Assembly: GCF_900110775.1 (NCBI RefSeq)
Contig: NZ_FOEP01000004.1
Location: 131,538-195,537, forward strand
Direction: 5' to 3'
DNA from: Thalassovita taeanensis
GTDB taxonomy: Bacteria; Pseudomonadota; Alphaproteobacteria; Rhodobacterales; Rhodobacteraceae
Length of the DNA: 64,000 nt
Part shown: piece after piece, positions 7,970 through 17,703 of the stretch
Numbering within the stretch: the stretch's first letter is position 1
Layout: every line of letters begins with the position of its first letter
The notes under the pieces: model-generated
What the model saw: the letters and a program-made list of their open reading frames with translations, nothing else
Databases searched by the model: none
Told to the model about the DNA's origin: nothing
Program-made: the position numbers and the translations under genes

Positions 7970-10423
7970 ATGGAAACCACCCTGCCCATCCAAGGCGCGC
8001 TTGCGCCGCTACTTGCAGCCCTGCGCGCCCGCAGCCGCGCCGTGTTACAGGCCCCACCGGGGGCGGGCAAAACCACCGTCGTTCCGCTGGCGATGCTTCA
8101 GGCCGACCTGACCCAAGGCCGCATCCTGGTGCTGGAACCCCGCCGCCTTGCTGCCCGCGCCGCCGCTGAACGTATGGCCGAAACCCTTGGCGAGACACCC
8201 GGACAAACCGTCGGCTACCGCGTGCGCGGCGAGGCAAAGACCAGCAAAACCACCCGGATCGAGGTCGTGACCGAGGGCATCCTGACCCGTATGATCCAAT
8301 CCGACGCCGAACTCACAGGCATCGGCGCGGTGATCTTCGATGAATTCCACGAACGCTCGCTCAATGCCGACCTCGGCCTCGCCCTCTGCCTTGAAATCGC
8401 CGAAGCCCTGCGCGACGACCTGATGCTGCTGGTAATGTCCGCAACGCTTGACGCCGCCCCCGTCGCCGCGCTGATGGGCGACGTGCCGGTGATCACCTCA
8501 GAAGGCCGCGCCTTTCCGGTCGAAACCCGCTGGCTCGATACGCCCCTGCCCAAAACCACCCGGCTGGAACAAGCTACCGCCGATCTGGTTGTGCAAGCCG
8601 TGGGCGAGACCGAAGGCGGCGTGCTGGTCTTTCTTCCCGGCGAGGGCGAGATTCGCCGCACCGAGGCGCTGCTGAAATCCCGCCTGCCGCCCGAGTGCCA
8701 TATCCGCCCGCTGTTCGGCGCAATGGATTTCGCCGCACAACGCGCCGCCATCCAACCCGCGACGCAGGGCCGCAAAATCGTGCTGGCCACCTCGATCGCC
8801 GAAACCTCGCTGACTATTCAGGACGTCCGCGTTGTGGTCGATGCGGGCCGTGCACGCCGCGCCCGGTTCGACCCCGGCAGCGGCATGGCCCGGCTGGTGA
8901 CTGAACGCGTCACCCGCGCCGAGGCGACCCAACGTGCAGGCCGGGCGGGCCGCGTCGCCGAGGGCCACTGCTACCGCCTTTGGACCAAGGGTGAAGAGGG
9001 CGGCCTGATGCCCTTCCCCCCGGCCGAGATCGAAGCCGCCGATCTGGCGGCCCTTGCGCTGGAACTGGCACTCTGGGGCGCGCAGCCCACCGATCTGGCC
9101 TTCTTGACCCCACCCAACCCCGGCACCTATGCCGAGGCGCAATCCCTGTTGCGGATGCTGGGTGCGCTGGATCACACGAACCATATCACCACTCATGGCC
9201 GCACGCTGGCCGCGATGCCGCTGCACCCACGTTTGGCGCATATGCTGGCAGTGGCGGGCGATCAGGCCGCGCTGATTGCCGCGCTGCTGGCCGATCGCGA
9301 TCCGCTGCCCTTCAGCGCGCCCGTTGATCTGCACCTGCGGCTCGAGGCGCTGAGCAACCCAAGACACTATGCCGAAACCCGCCCCCACCCCGCCAATCGC
9401 GGCACGGTCGAGCGGATCCGCACCGAGGCAAAGCGCCTGCGCACCCGCGCCAAAAGCCCCGGCAAAGCCGCACTCAGCCCTGCCGAGATGGCCGCCCTCG
9501 CCTATCCCGACCGAATCGGTCTGCGCCGCAAGGGCGACAGCCCCCGCTTCGTGCTTTCGGGGGGCAAAGGCGCAATCCTTGACGATCACGACCCGCTCAC
9601 CACCGCCCGGCTGATCGTCGTAACAGATACAGACGGCAATCCGCGCGAGGCGAAAATTCGCCAAGCCATCCAGATCACCGAGGCTGAGATCCGTGGCCTC
9701 TTTGCCGATCAGATTACCTGGGTCGATCACTGTGAATGGTCCAAACGCGAGCGCCGCGTGATCGCCCGGCGGCAGGAACGCTTCGGCGCGCTCGTGCTGG
9801 ATGATCGGATCTGGAAAGATGCCCCGCCCGACGCCATCGCCCGCGCGATGCTGGACGGGGTGCGCGACCTTGGCCTTGCGCCCTCGGATGCCGCGCGACG
9901 GTTCCTCGCCCGAGTCGATCTGGTTCGGGACGGCGGCGCCGACCTGCCCGCCATGGACACGCCGACGCTGCTGACCACGCTTGAGGACTGGCTGCTGCCG
10001 CACTTGACTGGCGTGCGCAGCGCCGAAGACTGGAAACGCTTCGATCTGCTGCCCGCTCTGCGTGCCATGCTGAATTGGGATCAAACCCAGACACTGGACC
10101 GCGCGGCGCCTGCGCATTTCACCACGCCGCTGGGGCGCAAAACCCCCATCGACTATTCTGGCGAGGCCCCGGAGATCTCGCTCCGCTTGCAGGAAATGTT
10201 CGGACAAACCACCCACCCGCTTGTCGGGCGCACCCCGCTGCGCGTCACGCTGCTGTCCCCCGCCGGGCGTCCGGTACAGACGACAATGGACATTCCCGGC
10301 TTCTGGGCTAGCTCTTATGCCGACGTGCGCAAAGACATGCGCGGGCGCTATCCCAGACACCCCTGGCCCGAGGATCCAACCGAGGCCGATCCGACGCTGC
10401 GCGCCAAACCACGCGGCACCTGA
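7970..10423 (+). CDS. hrpB: ATP-dependent RNA helicase HrpB
   Basis: This 817-residue DEAH-type helicase starts METTLPIQGALAPLLAAL. It has Walker A QAPPGAGKTTVVPLA (about 28-42), TEGILTRM, the DEFHERS box, SAT and the motif VI QRAGRAGR, followed by the HrpB-specific C-terminal domain (GRKTPIDYSGEAPEISLRLQ). These separate it from HrpA. The frame is open for another 146 codons upstream, but that sequence has no helicase similarity and overlaps the broken gene, so the start at 7970 is chosen. Its ribosome site is weak. The cellular role of HrpB in alphaproteobacteria is not well defined. Confidence 0.93.
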   Translation: METTLPIQGALAPLLAALRARSRAVLQAPPGAGKTTVVPLAMLQADLTQGRILVLEPRRLAARAAAERMAETLGETPGQTVGYRVRGEAKTSKTTRIEVVTEGILTRMIQSDAELTGIGAVIFDEFHERSLNADLGLALCLEIAEALRDDLMLLVMSATLDAAPVAALMGDVPVITSEGRAFPVETRWLDTPLPKTTRLEQATADLVVQAVGETEGGVLVFLPGEGEIRRTEALLKSRLPPECHIRPLFGAMDFAAQRAAIQPATQGRKIVLATSIAETSLTIQDVRVVVDAGRARRARFDPGSGMARLVTERVTRAEATQRAGRAGRVAEGHCYRLWTKGEEGGLMPFPPAEIEAADLAALALELALWGAQPTDLAFLTPPNPGTYAEAQSLLRMLGALDHTNHITTHGRTLAAMPLHPRLAHMLAVAGDQAALIAALLADRDPLPFSAPVDLHLRLEALSNPRHYAETRPHPANRGTVERIRTEAKRLRTRAKSPGKAALSPAEMAALAYPDRIGLRRKGDSPRFVLSGGKGAILDDHDPLTTARLIVVTDTDGNPREAKIRQAIQITEAEIRGLFADQITWVDHCEWSKRERRVIARRQERFGALVLDDRIWKDAPPDAIARAMLDGVRDLGLAPSDAARRFLARVDLVRDGGADLPAMDTPTLLTTLEDWLLPHLTGVRSAEDWKRFDLLPALRAMLNWDQTQTLDRAAPAHFTTPLGRKTPIDYSGEAPEISLRLQEMFGQTTHPLVGRTPLRVTLLSPAGRPVQTTMDIPGFWASSYADVRKDMRGRYPRHPWPEDPTEADPTLRAKPRGT

Positions 10424-10563
10424 CGAACCGGCTGAAATCACGGCATCGCCGCCAATTTGCAATCCTGTTACAAAAAACGTATATACAAATTCCAACGTCC
10501 GCAGATAAAATTAAAGCAGTCTCTAGTAAAACAGTAATAGTCCCGAGCAGGCCCAAAACGCGC

Positions 10564-11022
10564 ATGCATGACCGTCCTAAAAAAACCGGGCCCGAAACGG
10601 CCCAGCCAATCGCTATACCCTCCCGCATGATGCAGGTGGCGGCGTTGTGCTATAAGGGGAAGGGAAAAGACCGCAAAGTGCTGCTCATCACCTCGCGTGG
10701 CACCGGGCGCTGGATCATTCCCAAAGGCTGGCCGATCACTGGCAAATCCAGCCCCGAGGCCGCACTTCAAGAAGCGTGGGAAGAGGCCGGCGTGAAAGCC
10801 GCGACCGTCGATAAAACCGCGATCGGGACCTATCGGTATGACAAGATTTTGGACGATGGGGGTTTTATCCCGGTCGAAGCCCATGTTTTCGCCCTGCGCG
10901 TTGAAAAGCTGTCAGACGCTTATCCCGAAGCGCATGAACGCCGCCGCCGCTGGCTGCGCCCGAAAGAGGCCGCTCGCATGGTGGACGAACCAGAGCTGAA
11001 AAAAATCCTCAAGAACATCTGA
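10564..11022 (+). CDS. Nudix hydrolase, DIPP-like
   Basis: This 152-residue hydrolase has the Nudix box GWPITGKSSPEAALQEAWEEAGV split as G-x5-K-x7-QE-x2-EE-x-G. The essential EAWEEAG core is intact, while the first Glu and the Arg of the textbook box are Lys and Gln. This variant is usual in the diphosphoinositol-polyphosphate-phosphatase-like (DIPP) branch, where GRWIIPKGWP precedes it. It should hydrolyse a nucleoside or polyphosphate substrate; which one is unknown. A strong terminator follows. Confidence 0.88.
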   Translation: MHDRPKKTGPETAQPIAIPSRMMQVAALCYKGKGKDRKVLLITSRGTGRWIIPKGWPITGKSSPEAALQEAWEEAGVKAATVDKTAIGTYRYDKILDDGGFIPVEAHVFALRVEKLSDAYPEAHERRRRWLRPKEAARMVDEPELKKILKNI

Positions 11023-11063
11023 GCCTGTAGAAATCCGCCTACGGCATGTGCCCCGAAAATGCC

Positions 11064-11092
11064 AAAGCCCCGGTCATGACAACCGGGGCTTT
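11064..11092. terminator. bidirectional terminator between Nudix gene and gcrA
   Basis: AAAGCCCCGGT and ACCGGGGCTTT form a perfect 11-bp stem with a 7-base loop, with T-runs on both strands. It sits between convergent genes and should end both transcripts. Confidence 0.9.
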
Positions 11093-11111
11093 TAATGCGT
11101 TTTATAGGGGC

Positions 11112-11717
11112 TTAGCGGCGGCGGTCGCGGCGCGACGACATTGGCTGGAACGCCACGCCCACATGCGCCTCGCAATAGGGCTTGCCCGCTTGCACCGGCA
11201 GACCGCAAAACCAGAAGTCTTCGGTCGCCGGGTCACCCACGGGCCATTTGCAGGTCCGCTCGGTCAGCTCCAGCAGCGTCAGCCGCTTGGCCTTCTTCTC
11301 GATTTCGCTGACTTTAGCCAGCGCCTCGGGGCTGATCTCATTGGCCGAAGGCTGCGGCGGCAAAGGCTGCCCCGCTGGAATGATCGCCTTGCGGGTGTGC
11401 ACCGGTACCGGCCGGGTTTCGGCCACAGGCGCAGGCTCGGCCTCAACCGGGCGCGCAGCGGGACGTGCCGCTGGTTTGGCCTTGGCCTCGACGGGCTTGT
11501 CTGGCACTGCGGTTGGCTTGGTCTTGGCCTCCGCCCTTGCGGGCTCGGCTGCCGCGCTGGGGGCACCCCCGGCACGATTCGACAGGCCCAGACGATGCAC
11601 CTTGCCAATCACCGCATTGCGGGTAACGCCACCAAGCTCTTTGGCGATCTGGCTGGCCGACTGGCCCTCGCCCCACATTTTCTTCAACAGTTCGACACGT
11701 TCGTCGGTCCAGGACAT
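11112..11717 (-). CDS. gcrA: cell-cycle regulator GcrA
   Basis: This 201-residue protein starts SWTDERVELLKKMWGEGQSA, followed by SQIAKELGGVTRNAVIGKVH, the helix-turn-helix of GcrA. A long Ala/Pro/Lys linker leads to the conserved C-terminal part TCKWPVGDPATEDFWFCG and GKPYCEAH. GcrA works with sigma-70 at promoters containing GAnTC sites methylated by CcrM and drives S-phase genes in alphaproteobacteria. The linker is longer than in Caulobacter. Its promoter is shared in the 139-bp gap with the divergent ABC permease. Confidence 0.95.
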   Translation of the reverse strand: MSWTDERVELLKKMWGEGQSASQIAKELGGVTRNAVIGKVHRLGLSNRAGGAPSAAAEPARAEAKTKPTAVPDKPVEAKAKPAARPAARPVEAEPAPVAETRPVPVHTRKAIIPAGQPLPPQPSANEISPEALAKVSEIEKKAKRLTLLELTERTCKWPVGDPATEDFWFCGLPVQAGKPYCEAHVGVAFQPMSSRRDRRR

Positions 11718-11856
11718 CCGGTTTCCTTACCTAAAAAGCGGCCCCCTGATGCGGGCCGCCCTGCTTATTCTTGATCGCGCCCTATTCTAGTCAACCACGC
11801 CTGAGTTACAAGGCGTCGAATCAGGACACGCCGCACACTGGCAACAGGAGACCTCG

Positions 11857-12648
11857 ATGGAGATGGGAACGCGCCGCTTTGGCAGAATGAACTGGCTTGG
11901 GTTGTATACCCTCGCAAGCCGTGAGGTGCAGCGGTTCCTTGCCGTCTGGACCCAGACACTGCTGGCACCGCTGACCACGGCGGCACTGTTTTTGATGATC
12001 TTCACCCTCGCCATCGGGCAACAGCGCGGAGATGTGATGGGCGTGCCGTTTGGTACCTTCATCGCGCCGGGGATCCTGATGATGACCGTGATCCAGAATG
12101 CCTTCGCCAATACCTCCTCCTCGATTGTGATCTCGAAGGTGCAGGGCAATATTGTCGATACGCTGATGCCGCCGCTATCGCCGCTTGAGCTGGTGCTCGG
12201 CTATCTTGCGGGTGGAATCGGGCGCGGCGTGACGGTTGCGCTGGCCATTACCGTCGGACTGGTCCTGTTTCTGGGAATTGTGCCTCAGCACCCGCTTTGG
12301 GCGCTGTGCTTTGTGGTGCTGGGCTCGGCGTTGCTGGGGGCGATTGGCATCGTGGCCGGGGTCTTTGCCAACAAATTCGATCAGATGGCCGCCATCACCA
12401 ACTTCATCGTTACGCCGCTGGCCTTCCTGTCCGGCACTTTCTACTCGGTGCAATCCTTGCCGCCGGTGATCCGTGAACTGACCCACCTCAACCCGATCTT
12501 CTACTTGATTGACGGGGTGCGTTACGGCGTCATTGGTGTCTCTGACAGCTCGCCTTGGCTGGCGCTCGGCGTGGCGTCGCTGTCCACGCTCGCGGTCAGC
12601 ACACTGGCTTGGGCCATGTTCCGCACCGGGTACCGGCTGAAAAACTAG
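11857..12648 (+). CDS. ABC-2 type transporter permease
   Basis: This 263-residue inner-membrane protein has about six hydrophobic segments and the ABC-2 signature NFIVTPLAFLSGTFYSVQSLP near residue 190, as in YadH/NodJ-type exporters. A CAGGAGA site precedes the start at 11857. No ATP-binding partner gene lies beside it, so the partner must be encoded elsewhere. The cargo is unknown. Confidence 0.87.
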   Translation: MEMGTRRFGRMNWLGLYTLASREVQRFLAVWTQTLLAPLTTAALFLMIFTLAIGQQRGDVMGVPFGTFIAPGILMMTVIQNAFANTSSSIVISKVQGNIVDTLMPPLSPLELVLGYLAGGIGRGVTVALAITVGLVLFLGIVPQHPLWALCFVVLGSALLGAIGIVAGVFANKFDQMAAITNFIVTPLAFLSGTFYSVQSLPPVIRELTHLNPIFYLIDGVRYGVIGVSDSSPWLALGVASLSTLAVSTLAWAMFRTGYRLKN

Positions 12649-12673
12649 CATCACCCCCACACCCACGATCCCG

Positions 12674-12692
12674 CAACGTCAGCCTGACGTTG
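12674..12692. promoter_or_regulatory. perfect 19-bp palindrome upstream of transglutaminase gene
   Basis: CAACGTCAG and CTGACGTTG are a perfect 9-1-9 inverted repeat, with a further GTCAGG 18 bases on. It lies 26 bases after the ABC permease stop and about 100 bases before the transglutaminase-like start. There is no T-run, so an operator is more likely than a terminator. Confidence 0.5.
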
Positions 12693-12730
12693 ATCATTGC
12701 TGTCAGGTGCGAATGCCCTAAGGTTACTGT

Positions 12731-12796
12731 ATGACCTCACGCATTCGCGCCAACGCTGCCCTGCGCCGTGCCCTCAGCCAAGGCCAACCTGAATGA
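12731..12796 (+). CDS. possible 21-codon leader peptide
   Basis: ATG at 12731, with a TAAGG site before it, opens a 21-codon frame (MTSRIRANAALRRALSQGQPE). Its TGA overlaps the next gene's ATG as ATGA at 12793. The arrangement suggests translational coupling, but the peptide matches nothing known to me and could be chance. Confidence 0.3.
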   Translation: MTSRIRANAALRRALSQGQPE

Positions 12797-13569
12797 TCCT
12801 GAACCTCTACGCGTTTCTGAACTATCAAATGCCACAGCCAACCGACGTTCTGCTTCAGATCGAGGCGGCCGAGCAACCCGACCAGATCCTGCACAGCGCG
12901 AATATCAACCTCAGCCTGACCAACGCCTTTGCCCGCGTTCCGGCCGAGCATGGGATCGGCGAACGTATCTGGATGCAGGTCGAAGGCGATTTTTACTGCA
13001 CCTACCAGGCAACGCTCGAGATCACCCGCGACGTGCCCGACCTGTCTGCGCTGAAAGCGACCGACCTGCACGCCCTCCCCGGCGAAGCCGTGCGCTATCT
13101 GATGCCCTCTCGCTATTGCCCCTCGGATGAATTTTACAATTTTGTCTCGACCGAGTTCGGCGACACCTCCGGCGGGCCGCGTATCGCGGCGATCTGCGAC
13201 TGGATCGCATCCCGCGTGAATTACGTGCCGGGGTCCAGCACCACCCAAACCACCGCAGTGCATACTTTTGTCCAACGTCAGGGCATTTGCCGCGACTTCG
13301 CCCATGTACTGATTTCACTGGCCCGCGCCTCGGGCATCCCAGCGCGTTTTGTCAGCGTCTACGCCCCTGCCGTCACCCCGCAGGACTTTCATGCTGTGGC
13401 CGAGGTGTATCTGAATGGCGACTGGCATCTGATCGACCCGACCGGCATGGCCAAGGCCGATGAAATGGCCCGGATCGGTGTCGGGCTGGATGCCGCTGAT
13501 GTCGCCTTCATGAACAGCTTCAACCCGGTGCAATTGATCGCGCAAACGGTGAACGTCACAACGGGCTAG
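12793..13569 (+). CDS. transglutaminase-like cysteine peptidase family protein
   Basis: This 258-residue protein has the transglutaminase core. The nucleophile Cys is in RQGICRDFAHVL (about residue 160), the His in DFHAVAEVYL (about 199) and the Asp in LIDPTGMA (about 214). The N-terminal part is a beta-rich segment typical of the bacterial transglutaminase N-domain. No signal peptide is visible. Members act as amidases or peptidases, and the substrate is unknown. The start overlaps the stop of a possible leader peptide. Confidence 0.88.
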   Translation: MILNLYAFLNYQMPQPTDVLLQIEAAEQPDQILHSANINLSLTNAFARVPAEHGIGERIWMQVEGDFYCTYQATLEITRDVPDLSALKATDLHALPGEAVRYLMPSRYCPSDEFYNFVSTEFGDTSGGPRIAAICDWIASRVNYVPGSSTTQTTAVHTFVQRQGICRDFAHVLISLARASGIPARFVSVYAPAVTPQDFHAVAEVYLNGDWHLIDPTGMAKADEMARIGVGLDAADVAFMNSFNPVQLIAQTVNVTTG

Positions 13570-13576
13570 CGCCCGA

Positions 13577-14458
13577 TCAGCCCCGCAACCGCGCCTCGCG
13601 CCACGCCAACAGCGCCGCCCCGGCGATGATGATACACGCCCCCAGCACCGAAACTGCATCCGGCACCGCGCCGAAAACACCCCAGTCATACAGGCTCGCG
13701 AAAATCAGTGTGCCATAGCTGAACGGCACGATAAAACTGGCATCCGCCCGCGACACCGCATTGACGAAACATACCTGTGCCGTGCCCATGCACAGCCCGA
13801 TCGCTGCCAGCGCACCCCATTGCAGGGGCGTCGGCATCACCCAGACCGGGATCACCGCCATCGACGCGATCACAAACCCAAGCGCATTGTTGATCAGCAG
13901 GATCTGAAACGGTGCCTCACGACCTGACAGCCGCTTCAGGAACACGATCTCCATGCCCATCGAAAGCGCCGCCCCCAGCGCCAGCAAGGCCGCAGGCTGA
14001 AAACTCTCCGGCGTTGGGCGCAGCAGGATCAACGCGCCCAGCAAGGCAATGCCCGCAGCACTCCAGCGCACCCGCCCCACAACCTCGCCCAACAGCGGGA
14101 TCGCCAGCATCATCGCGAAAACCGGGTTCAGAAAACTGATCGCCGTCGCATCGCTCAGCGGAATGAACGCGACCGAAGCGAACATCAGCGTCACTCCGCC
14201 CCAGCCAAACGCCGTGCGCCCCAGATGCAGCCGCATATCCGGCCGCTCCAGCCGTAGCCGGACCGCAGCCGCACCTGTGGCAAAGGCCGCGAAGGCAAAC
14301 ATGAAGCGCCCCTGACTGATCTGAAGCGGATGCAACGGCGGCCCCAACACGCCGGTGCCGATTGCCTTGGCCAAAAGCGTCGTCGCCGCGATGAACATCG
14401 TCGCAGTTAGCATCAGCGCAATGGCCAGCCGCGGGTTCTGGGGAGGGGCAACGAACAT
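13577..14458 (-). CDS. DMT family transporter (EamA)
   Basis: This 293-residue inner-membrane protein has about ten hydrophobic helices in two EamA repeats. Marks include SFLNPVFAMMLAIPLLGEVV at the end of repeat 1 and SFIVPFSYGTLIFASLYDWGVF in repeat 2. Members export or import metabolites such as amino acids and nucleotide derivatives. An AGAGAGGG site precedes the start. It ends seven bases from the convergent transglutaminase gene. Confidence 0.88.
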   Translation of the reverse strand: MFVAPPQNPRLAIALMLTATMFIAATTLLAKAIGTGVLGPPLHPLQISQGRFMFAFAAFATGAAAVRLRLERPDMRLHLGRTAFGWGGVTLMFASVAFIPLSDATAISFLNPVFAMMLAIPLLGEVVGRVRWSAAGIALLGALILLRPTPESFQPAALLALGAALSMGMEIVFLKRLSGREAPFQILLINNALGFVIASMAVIPVWVMPTPLQWGALAAIGLCMGTAQVCFVNAVSRADASFIVPFSYGTLIFASLYDWGVFGAVPDAVSVLGACIIIAGAALLAWREARLRG

Positions 14459-14746
14459 CCCTCTCTATCCACCGCTCCGCCCCCTGCAGCAAGGGTAAAA
14501 CTGCGGCCTTGCAGCCACATCCGAACGTCACGTCACGCGCCCTCTTTTCAGCGACAGTATTTCACGCTATTCGGTGGGCATGAACACGCGCACACATATC
14601 CTTTCGATCCGACGCCGACGCACCTGCGTCTGACGCCCCGCGCCCCGTGTTCTGCCGCCTTTTCAGGCACACCTCCCCTAATTCGTTGACACCCGGCCCC
14701 TGTGATGCAACCTCAGGGCCTCCTATGGAACAAGGATGATCCAACC

Positions 14747-15934
14747 ATGATCGCATCTGTCCTGCCGACCTATTCCCGCGCGCCGCTTCAGTTTGTGAAG
14801 GGCGAAGGCTCCTGGCTGATCGAGGCGGACGGACGACGTTTTCTGGATCTCGGTGCCGGCATTGCCGTCAACGTGCTGGGCCACGCCCACCCCGATCTGG
14901 TGCAGGCGCTGACTGATCAGGCCCAGAAACTCTGGCACGTCTCCAACCTCTACCAGATCCCGCAACAGCAAGAGCTGGCCGATAAACTCGTCGCCGCCAC
15001 CTTCGCCGACACGGTGTTCTTCACCAACTCCGGCACCGAAGCCTGCGAGCTGGCGGTCAAAATGGCCCGTAAATACTGGTACGACAAAGGCCAACCCGAC
15101 CGGACCGACATCATCACCTTTGCCGGGTCCTTCCACGGCCGCTCCTCCGCCGGGATCGCCGCCGCAGGCTCGGAAAAGATGATCAAAGGCTTCGGCCCGC
15201 TCCTGCCCGGCTTCGTCCACCTGCCGTGGGGCGACATCGAGGCCGTCAAAGACGCCATCACCGACACAACCGCCGCAATCCTGATCGAACCAGTGCAGGG
15301 CGAAGGCGGTATTCGGCCCCTGCCCGATGCCGACCTCAAAGCCCTGCGCGCACTCTGCGATGAAACCGGCACCCTGCTGATCCTCGACGAGGTGCAATGC
15401 GGCATGGGCAGAACCGGGCGGCTCTTTGCCCATGAATGGGCCGGTGTCACCCCCGATATCATGATGGTCGCCAAAGGCATCGGCGGCGGCTTCCCGCTGG
15501 GCGCGGTACTGGCCACCGAAAACGCGGCCTCGGGCATGACCGCAGGCACGCACGGTTCCACCTACGGTGGCAACCCTCTGGCCTGCGCCGTCGGCTCCGC
15601 CGTCATGAACCATGTCAACGATCCCGCCTTTCTGGACGACGTGAACCGCAAGGCGGGCCTTCTGCGGCAAAAACTCGAAGGCCTCATCGCCTCTCACCCC
15701 GATGTCTTCGAAGAGGTCCGCGGTTCCGGCCTGATGCTGGGCCTGAAATGCAAATGCCCCAACGCGGACATGGTCGCCGCAGGCTACACCGCCTGCGTCA
15801 TCACCGTCCCCGCCGCAGACAATGTCATCCGCCTGCTGCCGCCCCTCAACATCACCGAAGACGACATCGCCGAGGCCATCATCCGCCTCGACGCGGCCGC
15901 CTCCACACTCAATCCGAAATCCGCTTCTTTCTGA
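14747..15934 (+). CDS. argD: acetylornithine aminotransferase
   Basis: This 395-residue class III PLP aminotransferase converts N-acetylglutamate semialdehyde to N-acetylornithine in arginine synthesis. Visible are [16 protein letters not shown] (PLP phosphate), [18 protein letters not shown] and the Schiff-base lysine K243 in [19 protein letters not shown] precedes the start at 14747; an upstream in-frame Met is less likely. It is followed by argF, which supports the arginine role over succinylornithine or GABA aminotransferase. Its last codons and TGA stop lie inside a copy of a 21-nt repeated motif. Confidence 0.93.
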   Translation: MIASVLPTYSRAPLQFVKGEGSWLIEADGRRFLDLGAGIAVNVLGHAHPDLVQALTDQAQKLWHVSNLYQIPQQQELADKLVAATFADTVFFTNSGTEACELAVKMARKYWYDKGQPDRTDIITFAGSFHGRSSAGIAAAGSEKMIKGFGPLLPGFVHLPWGDIEAVKDAITDTTAAILIEPVQGEGGIRPLPDADLKALRALCDETGTLLILDEVQCGMGRTGRLFAHEWAGVTPDIMMVAKGIGGGFPLGAVLATENAASGMTAGTHGSTYGGNPLACAVGSAVMNHVNDPAFLDDVNRKAGLLRQKLEGLIASHPDVFEEVRGSGLMLGLKCKCPNADMVAAGYTACVITVPAADNVIRLLPPLNITEDDIAEAIIRLDAAASTLNPKSASF

Positions 15935-15945
15935 CGCAAATACTC
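15925..15945 (-). repeat. copy 1 of a 21-nt intergenic motif, overlapping the argD stop
   Basis: Read on the minus strand this is GAGTATT, TGC, then GTCAGAAAGAA. Three more copies are at 32340, 46411 and 60045. Here the motif supplies the final argD codons and the stop TGA. It is followed by a GGGGGC/GCCCCC hairpin. Confidence 0.7.
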
Positions 15946-15998
15946 CGGGGGTGTGGGGGCTGGCCCCCATGCCTTCGCCAGACAAAAAGACCATACAT

Positions 15999-16925
15999 AT
16001 GAACCATTTTCTCGACATTCACAAAACCGACGCCAGCGCTCTGCGCCACATGATCGACAACGCCAAGTCGATGAAAGACGCACGCCGAGGCCGCCCGCGC
16101 GGCGCCGCCGATGATGACCAACCGCTCAAAGACCGCATGGTCGCGCTGATCTTCGAAAAGCCCTCCACCCGCACCCGCGTCAGCTTCGATGTGGGCGTGC
16201 GCCAGATGGGCGGGCAGACCATGGTGCTTTCGGGAAGCGACATGCAGCTGGGGCACGGCGAAACCATCGCCGACACCGCCCGCGTGCTGTCGCGCTATGT
16301 CGATCTGATCATGATCCGCACCTTCGATGAAAGCGTGCTGATCGAGATGTCGGAATATGCCGACGTGCCGGTGATCAACGGCCTGACCGACCGCACCCAC
16401 CCCTGTCAGATCATGGCAGATATCCTCACTTACGAGGAACACCGCGGCCCGATCAAAGGCAAGAAGGTCGTCTGGTGCGGCGACGGCAACAACGTCTGCG
16501 CCTCGTTCCTGCATGCGGCCGGGCAATTCGGCTTCGACATGGTGTTTGCCGGACCACCGCAACTTGACCCCGAGGATGAATTCGTCGGGCTGGCGCGCAA
16601 ATCCGGCGTCAGCGTTCAGATCGAACGCGATGCGGCCAAAGCCGTCGAAGGCGCCGATCTGGTCGTCACGGACACCTGGGTGTCGATGCACGACAGCCAA
16701 TCCGCCAAAGAGCGGCGCCACAACATGCTGCGCCCCTATCAGGTCAACGCCGATCTGATGGGCCACGCCAAACCCGACGCGCTGTTCATGCACTGCCTGC
16801 CCGCGCACCGTGAAGAAGAAGCCACCAGCCAAGTGATGGACGGCCCCAATTCGGTGGTGTTTGACGAGGCCGAAAACCGCCTGCATGCCCAAAAAGCGGT
16901 CATGCGCTGGTGTCTCGGCGTCTGA
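15999..16925 (+). CDS. argF: ornithine carbamoyltransferase
   Basis: This 308-residue enzyme makes citrulline from ornithine and carbamoyl phosphate. It has the carbamoyl-phosphate site [13 protein letters not shown] (about 52-64), the DRTHPCQ motif and the ornithine-side [11 protein letters not shown]. The start at 15999 gives the usual [11 protein letters not shown]; the upstream in-frame sequence is the argD end read in another frame. It is 64 bp after argD and probably cotranscribed. Confidence 0.95.
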   Translation: MNHFLDIHKTDASALRHMIDNAKSMKDARRGRPRGAADDDQPLKDRMVALIFEKPSTRTRVSFDVGVRQMGGQTMVLSGSDMQLGHGETIADTARVLSRYVDLIMIRTFDESVLIEMSEYADVPVINGLTDRTHPCQIMADILTYEEHRGPIKGKKVVWCGDGNNVCASFLHAAGQFGFDMVFAGPPQLDPEDEFVGLARKSGVSVQIERDAAKAVEGADLVVTDTWVSMHDSQSAKERRHNMLRPYQVNADLMGHAKPDALFMHCLPAHREEEATSQVMDGPNSVVFDEAENRLHAQKAVMRWCLGV

Positions 16926-17034
16926 CCGGCGGAATTTCGGCGGGGCTGAGCAAGGCTCCGCCGATCATCCCAAACCCTCTAGGTCGGCGCGCGCCTGCGC
17001 GCTACACCCCCGTCAGGCTTTTCGGAGACTGACC

Positions 17035-17535
17035 ATGCCCGCAACTTCACTGCCCGCACTTTCCAGACGCGCCGCCCTGTCGCTGATCCTTGCCGCCAGC
17101 CTGTCCGCTTGCGGCGGCGGAGCGCACGAAAGCCCCCCGCCAACCCGCGCCATGCACGAAATCCCGCTGCATCCCAACGAAACCCCCCAGTTGCGCCGTC
17201 TGATCAACGAGTACGCCGATCACTATGAGGTGCCGCGCGCGTTGGTCCACCGTGTGGTGATCCGCGAAAGCACGCATAACCCCGCCGCACGCAATGGGCC
17301 GTATTTCGGATTGATGCAAATCCTGCCGCAAACCGCGCGTGGCATGGGGTTCTCCGGCCCCGACCGCGCACTTCTGGACGCTGAAACCAACCTGAAATAT
17401 GCGGTGAAATACCTGCGCGGTGCGTGGCTTCTGTCCGACGGCGACTATGACACCGCCGTCAAATGGTATTCCCGCGGCTATTATTACGAGGCCAAGCGCC
17501 GCGGAATGCTGTACGAGACCGGGCTGAAATCCTAG
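17035..17535 (+). CDS. lytic transglycosylase lipoprotein (SLT domain)
   Basis: This 166-residue protein has a lipoprotein signal with lipobox LSAC (Cys about 24), so it should be anchored in a membrane facing the periplasm. The SLT domain has the catalytic Glu in VIRESTHNPAA, then GPYFGLMQILPQTARGMG and the later AVKWYSRGYYYEAKRRG. It cleaves peptidoglycan glycan strands. GGAG precedes the start. No partner genes are evident. Confidence 0.9.
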   Translation: MPATSLPALSRRAALSLILAASLSACGGGAHESPPPTRAMHEIPLHPNETPQLRRLINEYADHYEVPRALVHRVVIRESTHNPAARNGPYFGLMQILPQTARGMGFSGPDRALLDAETNLKYAVKYLRGAWLLSDGDYDTAVKWYSRGYYYEAKRRGMLYETGLKS

Positions 17536-17681
17536 ACACCCCGCCGCTGATTACCTCCGACCGTTCCCCATTGGCGACGAACGCTTGCAGGGTGACAATC
17601 GCCGGTTTCGGTTGCGCGCGCGAACCGACCGCGGACCAAGCACCGCAGGGCATCCGCCGCGAGGTAGTGAGGGGCAAGAAG

Positions 17682-17690
17682 CCCCCCCCC
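17682..17690. repeat. run of nine cytosines
   Basis: Poly-C run in the 168-bp space between the convergent lytic transglycosylase and cytochrome b561 genes, 14 bases from the latter's stop. Confidence 0.85.
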
Positions 17691-17703
17691 TCTGGCTGCA
17701 TCC

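Noticed and set aside
8498-10495. 665-codon minus-strand frame under hrpB
   Set aside because: It is antisense to conserved helicase motifs; the translated product has low-complexity shadow composition and no family resemblance.
14723-16018. 431-codon minus-strand frame under argD
   Set aside because: argD is unambiguous on the plus strand; the antisense product shows only mirrored codon bias.
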